Shown here: positions 50,821-59,106 of the stretch, in pieces
Position numbering within the stretch: position 1 is the first letter of the stretch
Layout of the letters: the number at the start of each line of letters is the position of its first letter
Source of the DNA: Desulfobulbaceae bacterium
GTDB taxonomy: Bacteria > Desulfobacterota > Desulfobulbia > Desulfobulbales > Desulfurivibrionaceae
Length of the DNA: 64,000 bases
Direction of reading: 5' to 3'
NCBI GenBank assembly: GCA_003517965.1
Contig: DOZO01000041.1
Location: forward strand, 17,450 to 81,449
Made by a program: the position numbers and the translations under genes
The notes under the pieces: generated by a model
What the model saw: only the letters and a program-made list of their open reading frames with translations
What the model was told of the DNA's origin: nothing
The model's database searches: none

Positions 50821-52574
50821 TTTCCAGAACTAAGCGTCTTGTGAGAAATGCCTCATTATTGAGTAAAGAATCTTTGCAGACACGTTATCTCTGGATATTT
50901 GCCTTTTGTTTCGCGACGGTTTCCTCGCTACTGTTCCAGAAATTTATGCTGCCGCTACTGCCGTCCATACATGCAGGTTCCGGCTTGCTTATGAATGACG
51001 CGGAGTACTACCATAAATCTGCGCTGCTTATTGCGGAGAATATTCGCGGGCATGGCTGGTCGGCATGGTCGATTTGGTCGGTACAAACCAATACGGGGGG
51101 TAATGTAGCCGTTCTTGCCGCGCTATATGCCATTTTTCAGGTAGACCCTGCCCTGGTTATCCCGGTTAACGCCTTTTTCCAGGCAAGCAGCGCTTTTTTG
51201 CTTCTCCTTATTGGGCGTGAATTGTGGCCCGGTCGGGCAGGCAATATTGCCGGGTTGGTCGTTGCGGTGCTTTTTGTAGTCTTTCCCTCATCGCTCAGCT
51301 GGTACAGTCAACCGCTTAAGGATTGTTACGTCATCACCGGTATGCTGCTGATTCTCTATACCTGGCTCAAGGCGCTTCATTCCTTGCCAGAGAAAGGCAG
51401 TCTGGCGGCGCTTCTTGCATGGATGTGGTTGGGCATCCTGCTGGTTGCCTTTGTTAAACTGTATTATCTCAAGCTGTTGCTTGTTGTTGCGGGAATGACT
51501 GCCTGTCTTGTGGCGGGTCATTTTCTGCGGGTGAAACATCCTCAACGTTACCGCGTTTTGTTTTTTTACTTCGTTGCTGTTTTTCTCATAGCCATAACAT
51601 TGCAAATTATGCTCCCTTTTGTGAAGGAGCATAGCGAGGGGTATGCCGTATGGACCCCTGCTGTTATTGACACTACGCAAGCGTGGCGATGGCAGGAATC
51701 ACCCTGGCTGCCAGATACCCTGGAAAGATATTGGGAGACAGTAGCGAAAACCCGTGCTGGCATGATAGAGCACAATTATCGCGTTAGTGCCGGCTCGATT
51801 ATCGATGCAGAAAGAGCGCCGCAGTCAGTTTCTGAGATACTTCTGTATTTGCCGCGCGCCCTGCAGATCGCCTTGTTTGCGCCATTCCCAGATACATGGT
51901 TACAGAAGCCCAGCTTGGTTAGGTTTATCGGCGTATGCGAAACGGTGCTCTGGTATTGCATCTTTCCCGGCCTGTTGTTCGCGTTGTATTACCGGCGCAC
52001 ACTTGCGATGGCGGTAACCTTGTTGTTTGCCGTTTTTTTTATGACGGTATTCAGCTTTGTGACCCCAAACGTCGGCTCTTTATATCGTTACCGGTATGTC
52101 TATGAATTTATGTTGATGGTTATCGCCATTGGTGGTTGGGTTCAGTTTTTTTTGAATCATCCGGGCAAAAAAAAAAGACGCGCATCAGAAGCCTGCCCGG
52201 AGGCCTTCGCTTTGGCAGAGAGCAATAATCTGGTTCAGCACAGAGACACAAAGAAAAATCTTATCAGTGTTGCTGCTACGGTTTCTTTGCTGACACTGAT
52301 CGGGGCACTGGGTTTTTTTGCCCGCGATCTCTTTATGATCCGTTGGTTTGGCGCGGGTAATGAGATGGATAATTTTTGTCTCGGTGCTTTCCATCCCGGC
52401 CGGAACGGCAATGACCCCGGTATTTTCTGTATTACAGAATGTTTCCGATCGGTTGACACAGGCAAGAGTTATCGCTTCAGCAGCGCTTTTTTTGTCGCTG
52501 CTGCTTGCCTTAGTCTCTATCCTTTTGTATTTTCTGGCGCCCTATCTATTTTCGGCGTTGAGCTGGCATTATAG
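50817..52574 (+). CDS. GT-C-like multi-spanning membrane protein running into a frameshifted MurJ N-terminus
   Basis: A 585-residue product. Residues 1-~450 have about ten to twelve hydrophobic segments and an early periplasmic acidic motif (MNDAEYYHK). SSLSWYSQPLKDCYVITGMLL and MTVFSFVTPNVGSLYRYRYVYEF are further landmarks, together resembling GT-C (PMT/GT39-like) glycosyltransferases of surface glycans. A charged linker with a poly-A tract (52167-52176) follows, then LISVAATVSLLTLIGALGFFARDLFMIRWFGAGNEMDNF, the N-terminus of a MurJ-like flippase. Past that point the frame is wrong (CLGAFHPGRNGN) and ends at 52574. With one base removed from the T5 run at 52373-52377 the ORF would continue to 53715 as a ~965-residue fusion. 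Confidence 0.75.
   Translation: MISRTKRLVRNASLLSKESLQTRYLWIFAFCFATVSSLLFQKFMLPLLPSIHAGSGLLMNDAEYYHKSALLIAENIRGHGWSAWSIWSVQTNTGGNVAVLAALYAIFQVDPALVIPVNAFFQASSAFLLLLIGRELWPGRAGNIAGLVVAVLFVVFPSSLSWYSQPLKDCYVITGMLLILYTWLKALHSLPEKGSLAALLAWMWLGILLVAFVKLYYLKLLLVVAGMTACLVAGHFLRVKHPQRYRVLFFYFVAVFLIAITLQIMLPFVKEHSEGYAVWTPAVIDTTQAWRWQESPWLPDTLERYWETVAKTRAGMIEHNYRVSAGSIIDAERAPQSVSEILLYLPRALQIALFAPFPDTWLQKPSLVRFIGVCETVLWYCIFPGLLFALYYRRTLAMAVTLLFAVFFMTVFSFVTPNVGSLYRYRYVYEFMLMVIAIGGWVQFFLNHPGKKKRRASEACPEAFALAESNNLVQHRDTKKNLISVAATVSLLTLIGALGFFARDLFMIRWFGAGNEMDNFCLGAFHPGRNGNDPGIFCITECFRSVDTGKSYRFSSAFFVAAACLSLYPFVFSGALSIFGVELAL
52167..52176 (+). repeat. Poly-A10 tract at the GT-C/MurJ junction
   Basis: Ten A encode KKK plus the first base of an Arg codon in the linker between the two membrane domains. 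A one-base gain stops translation at about 52231 and a loss at about 52290. Either would yield a stand-alone GT-C protein. It is a candidate slippage site. Confidence 0.8.
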
Positions 52575-53715
52575 TGATGAAAAGATGGCAGTGATTCTTA
52601 AGATCATGAATATTTATTTGGTGATTCTGCTGCTCAGTGGTTTGGTAGTTACTGCCAATGCCATTCTCAATACCGAGGGGATATTGATATTTCCGACGGT
52701 GGCACAATTGGCAGTGCCGGTTGTGGTATTTATGGCACTGTTAATGTTTGGTGCGGCGCATGGGATCAATGCTGCTGCTTATGGCATGTTGGCTGGGCAA
52801 ATCGTGAACCTTGTTCTGGTTGTTTATGCACTCAGGCGATGGGTATCTTTACCGTTGCTCCGGCCGGACATCTCGATGGCGCTCCAGCAGCTACCTTTTT
52901 ATCAGTATTTTATTCTTGTGGCGGCCTCACTGTCGGCTGCGCTGGTTGTCCCGGTAGCAAATGCAATAGCGGCTAAGTTGCCAGTTGGTAGTATTGCTAT
53001 CATTGGTTTGGGTTTGAAGGTTGTTTTGCTGGTCACGGGCGTACTCGGGATGGGCATGACAACGGTGTTGTTACCGTATTTTTCCAATCTGGTGGCAAAA
53101 TTTAATCATCATCAGGCAAGATCTGATCTGTCTTTTTTTCTATTGTTGGTAACCTTGCTCAGTGTTCCGGCAGCACTTGTCCTGACAGTGCTGGCAGAAT
53201 TCGTAACTGTTGCAGTGTTTGCAAACAGTGCGCTAAGCGAAGTAGACATACATAATGTGGTAAGAGTGATTCAATACGGGGTGATCCAGTTGCCCTTTTT
53301 CACATGTGGGCTGGTGGCCATTAAATTCATCACCGCCTATCAGCGCACCTGGATTATCCTGCTGTCATCGCTGGTGGGTCTGGTGCTGACCGTTATTTTG
53401 GGCGTGTTTCTCGCAAAATTATTCGGGGTTGGCGGCATTTCCCTGGCCATGACATTATCGATGGCGGTTTCAGCGGCAATTCTGGTTTCTTATGCAAACT
53501 ACCTCAAACATTTACCGGTTTCTGATAGTGTATTTATTGTGTTTAACTGGATTCTCTTTATTACCCTTTTTATTTGCCTGCATTATCGTGTGTATGTAGC
53601 AGCGGTAATTTCCGGAAGCGCATATCTTCTCCTGGTGGCAGGCAACTGGCATGCGATGATTGTTCATGCATACGGAGGTAAAATACCCCTTCGATATCGC
53701 TATAAAGTGGGTTGA
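52348..53715 (+). pseudogene. MurJ/MviN-like flippase, body out of frame with its start
   Basis: The ~450 residues from about 52372 on are a MOP-superfamily lipid flippase of the MurJ type: FVSVLSIPAGTAMTPVFSVLQN, GMGMTTVLLPYFSNLVAKF and ~12 hydrophobic helices. The first ~40 residues (SVAATVSLLTLIGALGFFARDLFMIRWFGAGNEMDNF) are encoded in the other frame up to 52372. Joining the frames needs deletion of one T in the T5 run at 52373-52377. In-frame start codons here are weak (TTG 52348). If real, the locus would lack an intact flippase and rely on the ABC exporter at 10598. A sequencing error is the simplest alternative. Confidence 0.75.
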
Positions 53716-53793
53716 CGACTGAATTCCGGCGTGTTGATACAGCAGGACGGAACATCTCGCACGCTGTGCTGCGGACAGCGTAAGGGCTTTTGC

Positions 53794-53847
53794 ATGAAAC
53801 GACTGTTTGATCTGATTCTGGCTCTTTGGGCAACGGTTGTTCTGTAG
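53794..53847 (+). pseudogene. Truncated start of a bacterial sugar transferase (WbaP/PglC-type)
   Basis: ATG 53794 encodes MKRLFDLILALWATVVL followed by a stop. This is the typical N-terminus of polyprenyl-phosphate hexose-1-phosphate transferases (KRLFDLxLAL, then a membrane helix). Nothing of the catalytic part follows, so an initiating transferase gene was lost here. No other intact initiating transferase is visible in the window. Confidence 0.55.
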
Positions 53848-53996
53848 TTCAGGGGACAGTTTACTTTTAACTATACGCTTACTCCATAAGAAAAAGGGCG
53901 TACCGGAGGGGCCATTTTCGGGAATTCTGGGATCATTATATTTAACTCTAAGGCTCCTCGTAAGCGCTTTGTTAGTTGAACACAAAAGGATATTAT

Positions 53997-54095
53997 TATG
54001 CGATATTTCCAAATGAACATCGTGAGGAGTTGATGGAGGATTGGAATCTATGTCGTGCCAAACAGCTACTCAAACAAATCAAGCCCCTGGAGTAG
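53997..54095 (+). pseudogene. DUF4160 C-terminal remnant
   Basis: The frame starting around 53997 reads IFPNEHREELMEDWNL, then CRAKQLLKQIKPLE and a stop. HREELMxDW...IKPL is the usual end of small DUF4160 proteins, the frequent partners of DUF2442. No N-terminal half is present. Confidence 0.55.
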
Positions 54096-54111
54096 TTCCC
54101 TCGGTTCCGTG

Positions 54112-54374
54112 GAGGATCCGTGACTTAAGTGTGTTGCCAGATTGGCAACTCTCTGTGACCGTTTAACGACGGTTTGGTTGGGACGGTGGATATTTCCGAA
54201 TTAATCAATTCCCCTGCCCCAGGCATTTTTGCAGCCCTGCGGGATCCGTTATATTTTGCACAAGCCTATTTGGATTATGGTGCTGTAGCGTGGCCTAATG
54301 GTGCCGACATAGCCCCGGAAGCTATGTATGAAGCTATTCGTCAAACAGGATTATGGCAAGTTGCTGACGTATGA
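54112..54374 (+). pseudogene. DUF2442 protein, frameshifted
   Basis: RIRDLSVLPDWQLSVT lies in one frame and FNDGLVGTVDISELI with LRDPLYFAQAYLDYGAVAWP in the next. They join if one base is removed near 54160. The assembled product is a complete DUF2442 protein of about 86 residues. With the preceding DUF4160 remnant it is the relic of a TA-like pair. Confidence 0.65.
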
Positions 54375-54601
54375 TGTGGGCAAGCCAAGCGTGGATATAG
54401 TTCCGGGTACCAAGTTTCGTAAACATGGCTGCCCCTCGAACGGTTGCAGCTGGATGTTGAGGTGGTGACCAGCGTCTTCAATAGGAGTGAGGTTTTTTTG
54501 CAACAATCTTGATGTTTCTTGCAACGTATTGCTTGTTAATTGTCGGTGTAACCTCCCGTAACTAAATGATTTTATCATTTTTAATTTCAATATGCTTGTA
54601 A

Positions 54602-54617
54602 TGGTCTGCTTTTTGCA
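54602..54617 (+). promoter_or_regulatory. Putative sigma54 promoter upstream of lpxC
   Basis: TGGTCTGCTTTTTGCA has the invariant GG and GC spaced by 10 bases and matches the -24/-12 consensus at nearly all positions. It lies about 65 bases before the lpxC ATG. It could also be a chance match. Confidence 0.4.
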
Positions 54618-54682
54618 TCTGATCTGTATGGTATCGTTATCGTTGTAAAATACACACAGAGCAGAAAAAGAGTGTTTATCAT

Positions 54683-55666
54683 ATGGATTCATTACAGCAC
54701 ACCATCAAAAGGCCGGTAAGCTTCGCGGGTATCGGCCTTCATTCCGGCAAGATTGCCACCCTCGCCATTTTGCCTGGTGAAGAAAACAGTGGGATTCGTT
54801 TTGTCCGCAGTGATTTGCCGGAGGCCCCGCCAACTCCAGCCTTCATGAACCGGATCGTGGATACTCGGCTTGCCACCACTATCGCTACCGAGGATGAGGC
54901 GATGATCTCTACCACGGAACATCTGCTGGCCGCGCTTTTTGGCATGGGCATTGATAACGCGGTGGTCGAACTGGATGGTGCCGAAGTGCCCATTATGGAT
55001 GGCAGCGCCGGTCCCTTTGTGCATGTTCTTAAAAAAGTTGGTCGTCGTCAGCAGAACGCCTGTAAGTGGATGCTCAGGGTGAACAAGGAAATCTCCTATT
55101 TCGAGGGCGATTCTTTCGTGAAGATTTTGCCTTATAAAGGGTTCAAGGTCACCTGCGAGATTGAGTTTAACCATCATTTGATCAGGAAGCAGGTTTTTTC
55201 CAGTGAATTGACGCCGCAAAAATTTGCTCAGGAGGTTGCCGGAGCAAGAACCTTCGGTTTTTTGGATCAGGTCGAGAAGCTCAGACAGAGCGGTCTTGCC
55301 CTGGGTGGTTCTTTGGAAAATGCCGTAGTTATTGACGATGATGGCATAGTTAATGCCGAAGGTCTGCGTTTTGTCGATGAGTTTGCCAGGCACAAGGCCT
55401 TGGACGTGATTGGTGATCTGGCGCTGCTGGGTTTCCCATTGCTTGGCCATATTGTGACCAAAAAATCAGGCCATACCCATCATTTCTCCTTGATGAAGCA
55501 ACTCGCGGCTCAGCCTGAGCGTTGGGATCTTATCGCCTATGAGGAAGAAGGGGAGAGTCGGGTGCTTGAAAAAGTGGTCTTGAGCACCAAGGAGGCTGGC
55601 GACAAACTGTTGTCCTATCTGTTGCCGCCCAGCATCGCCCTTGCTGGGCAACCTTGCTTTGCTTAA
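54683..55666 (+). CDS. lpxC: UDP-3-O-acyl-N-acetylglucosamine deacetylase
   Basis: A 327-residue zinc enzyme committing UDP-GlcNAc to lipid A, so the organism makes lipopolysaccharide. QHTIKRPVSFAGIGLHSGK starts the first fold. STTEHLLAALFGMGIDNAVVELDG carries the zinc His. EVPIMDGSAGPFV, RTFGFL, ALGGSLENAVVID and the second zinc site HKALDVIGDLALLGFPLLGH are intact. A terminator follows at 55695. A candidate sigma54 promoter lies upstream. Confidence 0.97.
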   Translation: MDSLQHTIKRPVSFAGIGLHSGKIATLAILPGEENSGIRFVRSDLPEAPPTPAFMNRIVDTRLATTIATEDEAMISTTEHLLAALFGMGIDNAVVELDGAEVPIMDGSAGPFVHVLKKVGRRQQNACKWMLRVNKEISYFEGDSFVKILPYKGFKVTCEIEFNHHLIRKQVFSSELTPQKFAQEVAGARTFGFLDQVEKLRQSGLALGGSLENAVVIDDDGIVNAEGLRFVDEFARHKALDVIGDLALLGFPLLGHIVTKKSGHTHHFSLMKQLAAQPERWDLIAYEEEGESRVLEKVVLSTKEAGDKLLSYLLPPSIALAGQPCFA

Positions 55667-55694
55667 ATGATGCAACCTCACCTGAGAGGAACGA

Positions 55695-55728
55695 CCCGCG
55701 GATGTTGCAAAACTCCGCGGGTTTTTTT
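55695..55728 (+). terminator. Rho-independent terminator after lpxC
   Basis: CCCGCGGA (55695-55702) pairs with TCCGCGGG (55714-55721) around an 11-base loop, followed by seven T. It lies 29 bases after the lpxC stop. Confidence 0.92.
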
Positions 55729-55874
55729 ACGCCCGGCGCAGGGGGTGTTTTGCTGAATCCTGCTTGCAATGCAGGGAAAAATTGGTACGATGCTGCATTA
55801 TCAGTATTGTTGACCAAGCATGGTCGGATTTTTCAATTTATTCATTAACAGCCCCTAAGCATGAGGAGCATAAT

Positions 55875-56711
55875 ATGGGTTTTTCAGGAAAACTTGGTTT
55901 TGTTGGCGGGGGGTTGATGGCCGAAGCCCTGATCAAGGGGATAATCGGGGCCGGGCTTGTTGAGGCAGGGCAGATTCTGGCCGCAGATCCCAGCAGTGAC
56001 CGGCAGGCCTTGTTGCACAAAGAATATAAAGTGGCCACGGTTTCAGAGGCCACGGCTGTCTGGGCGGAGTGCAAGGTTGTTGTTCTCGCGGTCAAGCCTC
56101 AGGTTTTAGGGGGAGTCCTTAGAGATTCTCGAGATAAGATCAAGGCCGATCATCTGCTTATCTCCATCGCCGCCGGTATCCCGCTATCCGTGCTGGAAGG
56201 TGCAGTTTCCGGATGTGGTTGTCGGGTTATTCGGGTGATGCCCAATACCCCGGCTATTGTGCTTAAGGGCGCATCTGCTTTGAGTCCTGGCCAGGGGGTG
56301 ACTTCTGAGGATATGGCTTGCGCCGCCAGCATCTTTGATGCGGTCGGCATAAGCATTGTCTTGGATGAGACCTACCTTGACGCAGTTACCGGCTTGAGCG
56401 GCAGCGGCCCGGCCTATGTGTTTACCTTTATCGAAGCCTTGATCGACGCCGGGGTTAAAGTGGGTCTGGCCCGACCTGTGGCCCAGAGTCTTGCCTTGCA
56501 AACGGTGCTTGGTTCGGTTCTCCTGGCGTTGGATGGCAACAGGCATCCTGCCGAGTTAAGGGCCATGGTAACCTCGCCCGGCGGCACAACCATTGCCGGT
56601 CTGCATGAGCTTGAAAAAGGGGCCTTCCGTTCGCTGGTCACCAATGCGGTGGAAGCAGCCACCAACCGTTCTTGTGAACTCGGTCGGCTTGTCGTTGCTG
56701 ACTCCTTGTAG
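55875..56711 (+). CDS. proC: Pyrroline-5-carboxylate reductase
   Basis: A 278-residue enzyme reducing pyrroline-5-carboxylate to proline. It has LGFVGGGLMAEALIKGII (NAD(P) motif), VVLAVKPQVLGGVL, SIAAGIPLSVLEG, VMPNTPAIV and the C-terminal LDAVTGLSGSGPAYVF and VTSPGGTTIAGLHELEKGAFR signatures. ATG 55875 follows GAGGAG. nadK follows after 12 bases, a likely two-gene unit. Confidence 0.97.
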   Translation: MGFSGKLGFVGGGLMAEALIKGIIGAGLVEAGQILAADPSSDRQALLHKEYKVATVSEATAVWAECKVVVLAVKPQVLGGVLRDSRDKIKADHLLISIAAGIPLSVLEGAVSGCGCRVIRVMPNTPAIVLKGASALSPGQGVTSEDMACAASIFDAVGISIVLDETYLDAVTGLSGSGPAYVFTFIEALIDAGVKVGLARPVAQSLALQTVLGSVLLALDGNRHPAELRAMVTSPGGTTIAGLHELEKGAFRSLVTNAVEAATNRSCELGRLVVADSL

Positions 56712-56723
56712 ATTGGGATTGTA

Positions 56724-57560
56724 ATGGAAATCCGTAAGGTTGGGATCATCTGTAAAAAGGATTCTTCCGCCGCTCTGGGGATGAGCAGGGAACTGCTTGC
56801 CTGGCTGGGTGAACGGGGTATTGTCGCCTCAGTTGATAGCATTGCTGATGACATGGATCTGCTGATCATTCTGGGTGGAGATGGCACCTTGCTCCATGTC
56901 GCGGATCAAGCAAGTCGACTGCAAGTGCCGGTGGTCGGGGTAAATCTTGGTGATCTTGGATTTTTGACCGAAGTGGCGGTCAGCGAGCGCTATGCGGTTT
57001 TGGAAAGTATTCTGGCCGGACAGGTTGTGGTTGAGGAAAGGCTGATGCTTAAGGTCAGACTTCATCATGGCGCCGAGACGGTTGCCTGGCGTTATGCATT
57101 AAATGATGTCGTCGTTAGCAAGGGCAGCGCCGACCGGCTTGCTCAGTTGAGTACCTGGGCTGATCAGGAGTACATCACCACCTACCGGGCGGATGGTCTG
57201 ATCTTTTCCACGCCTACCGGTTCCACGGCCTATAACCTCTCCGCTGGCGGGCCTATCGTCAACCCGGCTTTGCAGTCCATCCTGGTCACGCCGATCTGCC
57301 CGTTCATGCTGGAAAGTCGTCCGGTGCTTCTCCCTGCCTCGGTTTGTCTTACCACCAGACTTGCCGAACAGGCTGACAGGGTAAAGGTTATTGTCGATGG
57401 CCAGCCGGCCTGGGAGATGTCGGCCAACGACACCCTGGAGGTAATGGCCTCGGAAAGACCTTTGCGGCTTATCTGTTCTCCGCAGAAGGATTATTTTGAA
57501 ATCTTGCGCAATAAGTTGAACTGGGGTGGTCGGGCAGGTGAGATGCGCAAAAAATCGTAA
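56724..57560 (+). CDS. nadK: NAD kinase
   Basis: A 278-residue NAD kinase making NADP. LLIILGGDGTLLHVA is the GGDG motif, PVVGVNLGDLGFLTEV the second signature, and TYRADGLIFSTPTGSTAYNLSAGGPIV the NAD-binding loop. The gene probably forms a unit with proC and ends before a bidirectional terminator shared with the opposite-strand genes. Confidence 0.97.
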   Translation: MEIRKVGIICKKDSSAALGMSRELLAWLGERGIVASVDSIADDMDLLIILGGDGTLLHVADQASRLQVPVVGVNLGDLGFLTEVAVSERYAVLESILAGQVVVEERLMLKVRLHHGAETVAWRYALNDVVVSKGSADRLAQLSTWADQEYITTYRADGLIFSTPTGSTAYNLSAGGPIVNPALQSILVTPICPFMLESRPVLLPASVCLTTRLAEQADRVKVIVDGQPAWEMSANDTLEVMASERPLRLICSPQKDYFEILRNKLNWGGRAGEMRKKS

Positions 57561-57586
57561 GCGGTGATGGTTGCGTATTGGAGCAT

Positions 57587-57631
57587 AAAAAAAGCGGATG
57601 CCTCTTTGCCTTGAGGCCTCCGCTTTTTTTT
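57587..57631. terminator. Bidirectional terminator between nadK and the YtxH gene
   Basis: A7 tract, stem GCGGA..CCTC / GAGG..TCCGC with an 8-base loop, then T8. A-rich and T-rich flanks on both sides fit termination on both strands of the convergent genes. Confidence 0.88.
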
Positions 57632-57655
57632 ATGGCCAAGTTTTGCGTACGGTTT

Positions 57656-58045
57656 TTAATCCTTTCCTGCAAGTTTGTGAGACAGTGCTTCCCGCTCTTC
57701 CTGCATGGCAATCTTCCCGGCTTCAATGGCTTCGTTGAGGGTTCGTTTTTTATCGTCGAGAAATTCCTTGCCCTGCGCGGCAAGGTCTGTGCCGCGGCTG
57801 ATGAGTTCCTTGCCCTTGGCGATCATATCTTTGCTTCGTTCAAGAGCGGTTTCTTTGTATTCCTCAAAATCATCAGGGAAGGTCTTGGCTCTTTCCTTTA
57901 GCTCGGCTCCATAGTCGGCCAGCCTTTCCCGGGTTTCCTGCCCTGTCCTTGGGGCGGTTAACAGGGCTATAGCTGCCCCGACAACGGTGCCGGCCAGGAA
58001 GGATAGTACTGCCGTGCTGGAATTGTCGCAGTTGTCTCTGCTCAT
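57656..58045 (-). CDS. YtxH-domain small protein
   Basis: A 129-residue protein. A single N-terminal membrane helix (AVLSFLAGTVVGAAIALLTAP) with the YtxH signature GAxxxLLTAPRTGQETR is followed by a long charged coiled-coil-like region (residues ~45-125: ERAKTFPDDFEEYKETALER). It overlaps the DUF948 gene by 4 bases, an arrangement widespread in bacteria and often linked to envelope stress. The molecular function is unknown. Confidence 0.88.
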   Translation of the reverse strand: MSRDNCDNSSTAVLSFLAGTVVGAAIALLTAPRTGQETRERLADYGAELKERAKTFPDDFEEYKETALERSKDMIAKGKELISRGTDLAAQGKEFLDDKKRTLNEAIEAGKIAMQEEREALSHKLAGKD

Positions 58046-58446
58046 ATCAGGCTCCTTTTTTTGGTTGTTTTTAAGGATCGGTTGAGAAAATGTGCAAAAG
58101 TCATTATTCCGGTGCTGAAACCGCCTATTTTGCTGATAAAGGGGCTTACCGTTTCTTTGAGTATGGTGGCGGTGGTGAGCAAAATGTCTGCCGATTTCTG
58201 GGCGGTGTAGATAACCTTGTCTGTTTTTTCCAGCTTGTCGCTTAATGAAATTGAGAGGAGCTGGATTTCATGGGATGCCTTGGTCAGGGATTTGCACAGC
58301 GGGTCAACATGCGTGTTCAAGGCATCGATAAAAACTTCAATCTTCTGCCAGGTACGTCGGAATTGGAGGAAGGTTGGAACTATGGCGACGGCAATGGCAA
58401 AAAGGCTTACGGCGCTAAGCATGGAGAAAAAATCTGAATAGGTCAA
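58042..58446 (-). CDS. DUF948-family membrane-anchored protein
   Basis: A 134-residue protein. The N-terminal membrane helix is FFSMLSAVSLFAIAVAIVPTFLQF. The rest is a predicted coiled coil (FRRTWQKIEVFIDALNTHVDPLCKSL, LLSISLSDKLEKTDKVIYTAQ), matching DUF948 proteins, which are usually encoded directly before YtxH. It is translationally coupled to it through an ATGA overlap on the - strand. Confidence 0.82.
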   Translation of the reverse strand: MTYSDFFSMLSAVSLFAIAVAIVPTFLQFRRTWQKIEVFIDALNTHVDPLCKSLTKASHEIQLLSISLSDKLEKTDKVIYTAQKSADILLTTATILKETVSPFISKIGGFSTGIMTFAHFLNRSLKTTKKRSLI

Positions 58447-58579
58447 TTCCGTTGCTCCTGTGTGGGCCAGTAATAGTGATACAATAGCATGTGTATATCA
58501 TAGAGGTGTTTGTTCAGGGCTGCAAGAAGAAAAGTCGTCAACTGTTGACGCAGGTGGTGGCCTTATGACAGATATAGCG

Positions 58580-58972
58580 TTACCTGCACGCCAGGCTGAT
58601 AATCAGCGGGATAACATGTATCTTTTTGGAAACGGTCTGGGTAGTGCCGAGCTTCCAGTCGGTACAGGTAGCCTTGTCGCCCAATAGTGCGTCGATCTCC
58701 GTTACCAGACCCTTGATGTTGATGATGGGGTGGCGGTTGAACACTCCGGGCAGACCGTAGGTCAGATTGCAGGCCAGACATTTGCCTGGACGCTCGTGGA
58801 GTTCGAGGGCCAGGGTGAGGGTGTCGGCTGTCTGCTCCTTGAAAATCAGGTGGATGTCGTAGGCCCCTTCTTCGGCGTTGCCGAACAGGGCATCGAAGAA
58901 AGCGTGGGCCCGTTCGGGTGGAAAGAGGGCTTGCAGGGTTTCCGGGGTAAAAATATCCTGTGCGCTGTCCAT
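58580..58972 (-). CDS. Conserved hypothetical protein of sulfate-reducer type
   Basis: A 130-residue protein without a recognised fold: FTPETLQALFPPERAHAFFDALFGNAEEGAYDIHLIF and a C-terminal NRHPIINIKGLVTEIDALLG. It contains a Cys pair in KCLACNLTYGLP and no membrane helix. Homologues that I remember as conserved hypotheticals in Desulfobacterota have the same FPxxRxxxFFxALxG opening. It is divergently transcribed from the helicase gene (134-base shared spacer). Confidence 0.65.
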   Translation of the reverse strand: MDSAQDIFTPETLQALFPPERAHAFFDALFGNAEEGAYDIHLIFKEQTADTLTLALELHERPGKCLACNLTYGLPGVFNRHPIINIKGLVTEIDALLGDKATCTDWKLGTTQTVSKKIHVIPLIISLACR

Positions 58973-59106
58973 GTATATTTCCTTGGCCTTGAGTGAAAAA
59001 AGTTTTGTTGATGTCTGTTTGCCATGTTCAGGTACTCTACCAGTCAGGTATTAAAATTCAACTTTTTTGTCGATTGCCGCCCTACTGATGTGTTAGAGTT
59101 GCCGCC

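Larger units (their letters stand above)
53716..54682. other. Gene-remnant region between the polysaccharide locus and lpxC
   Basis: This 967-base stretch holds no intact gene. It contains a truncated sugar-transferase start (53794-53847), a DUF4160 tail (53997-54095), a frameshifted DUF2442 gene (54112-54374) and, at the right end, the probable lpxC promoter region. 54375-54590 shows nothing clear. Confidence 0.7.

Noticed and set aside
58536..58550. Palindrome CGTCAACTGTTGACG downstream of the - strand hypothetical gene
   Set aside because: The arms are nearly adjacent so a stable RNA hairpin is short, and no clear T tract follows; it is not convincing as a terminator.
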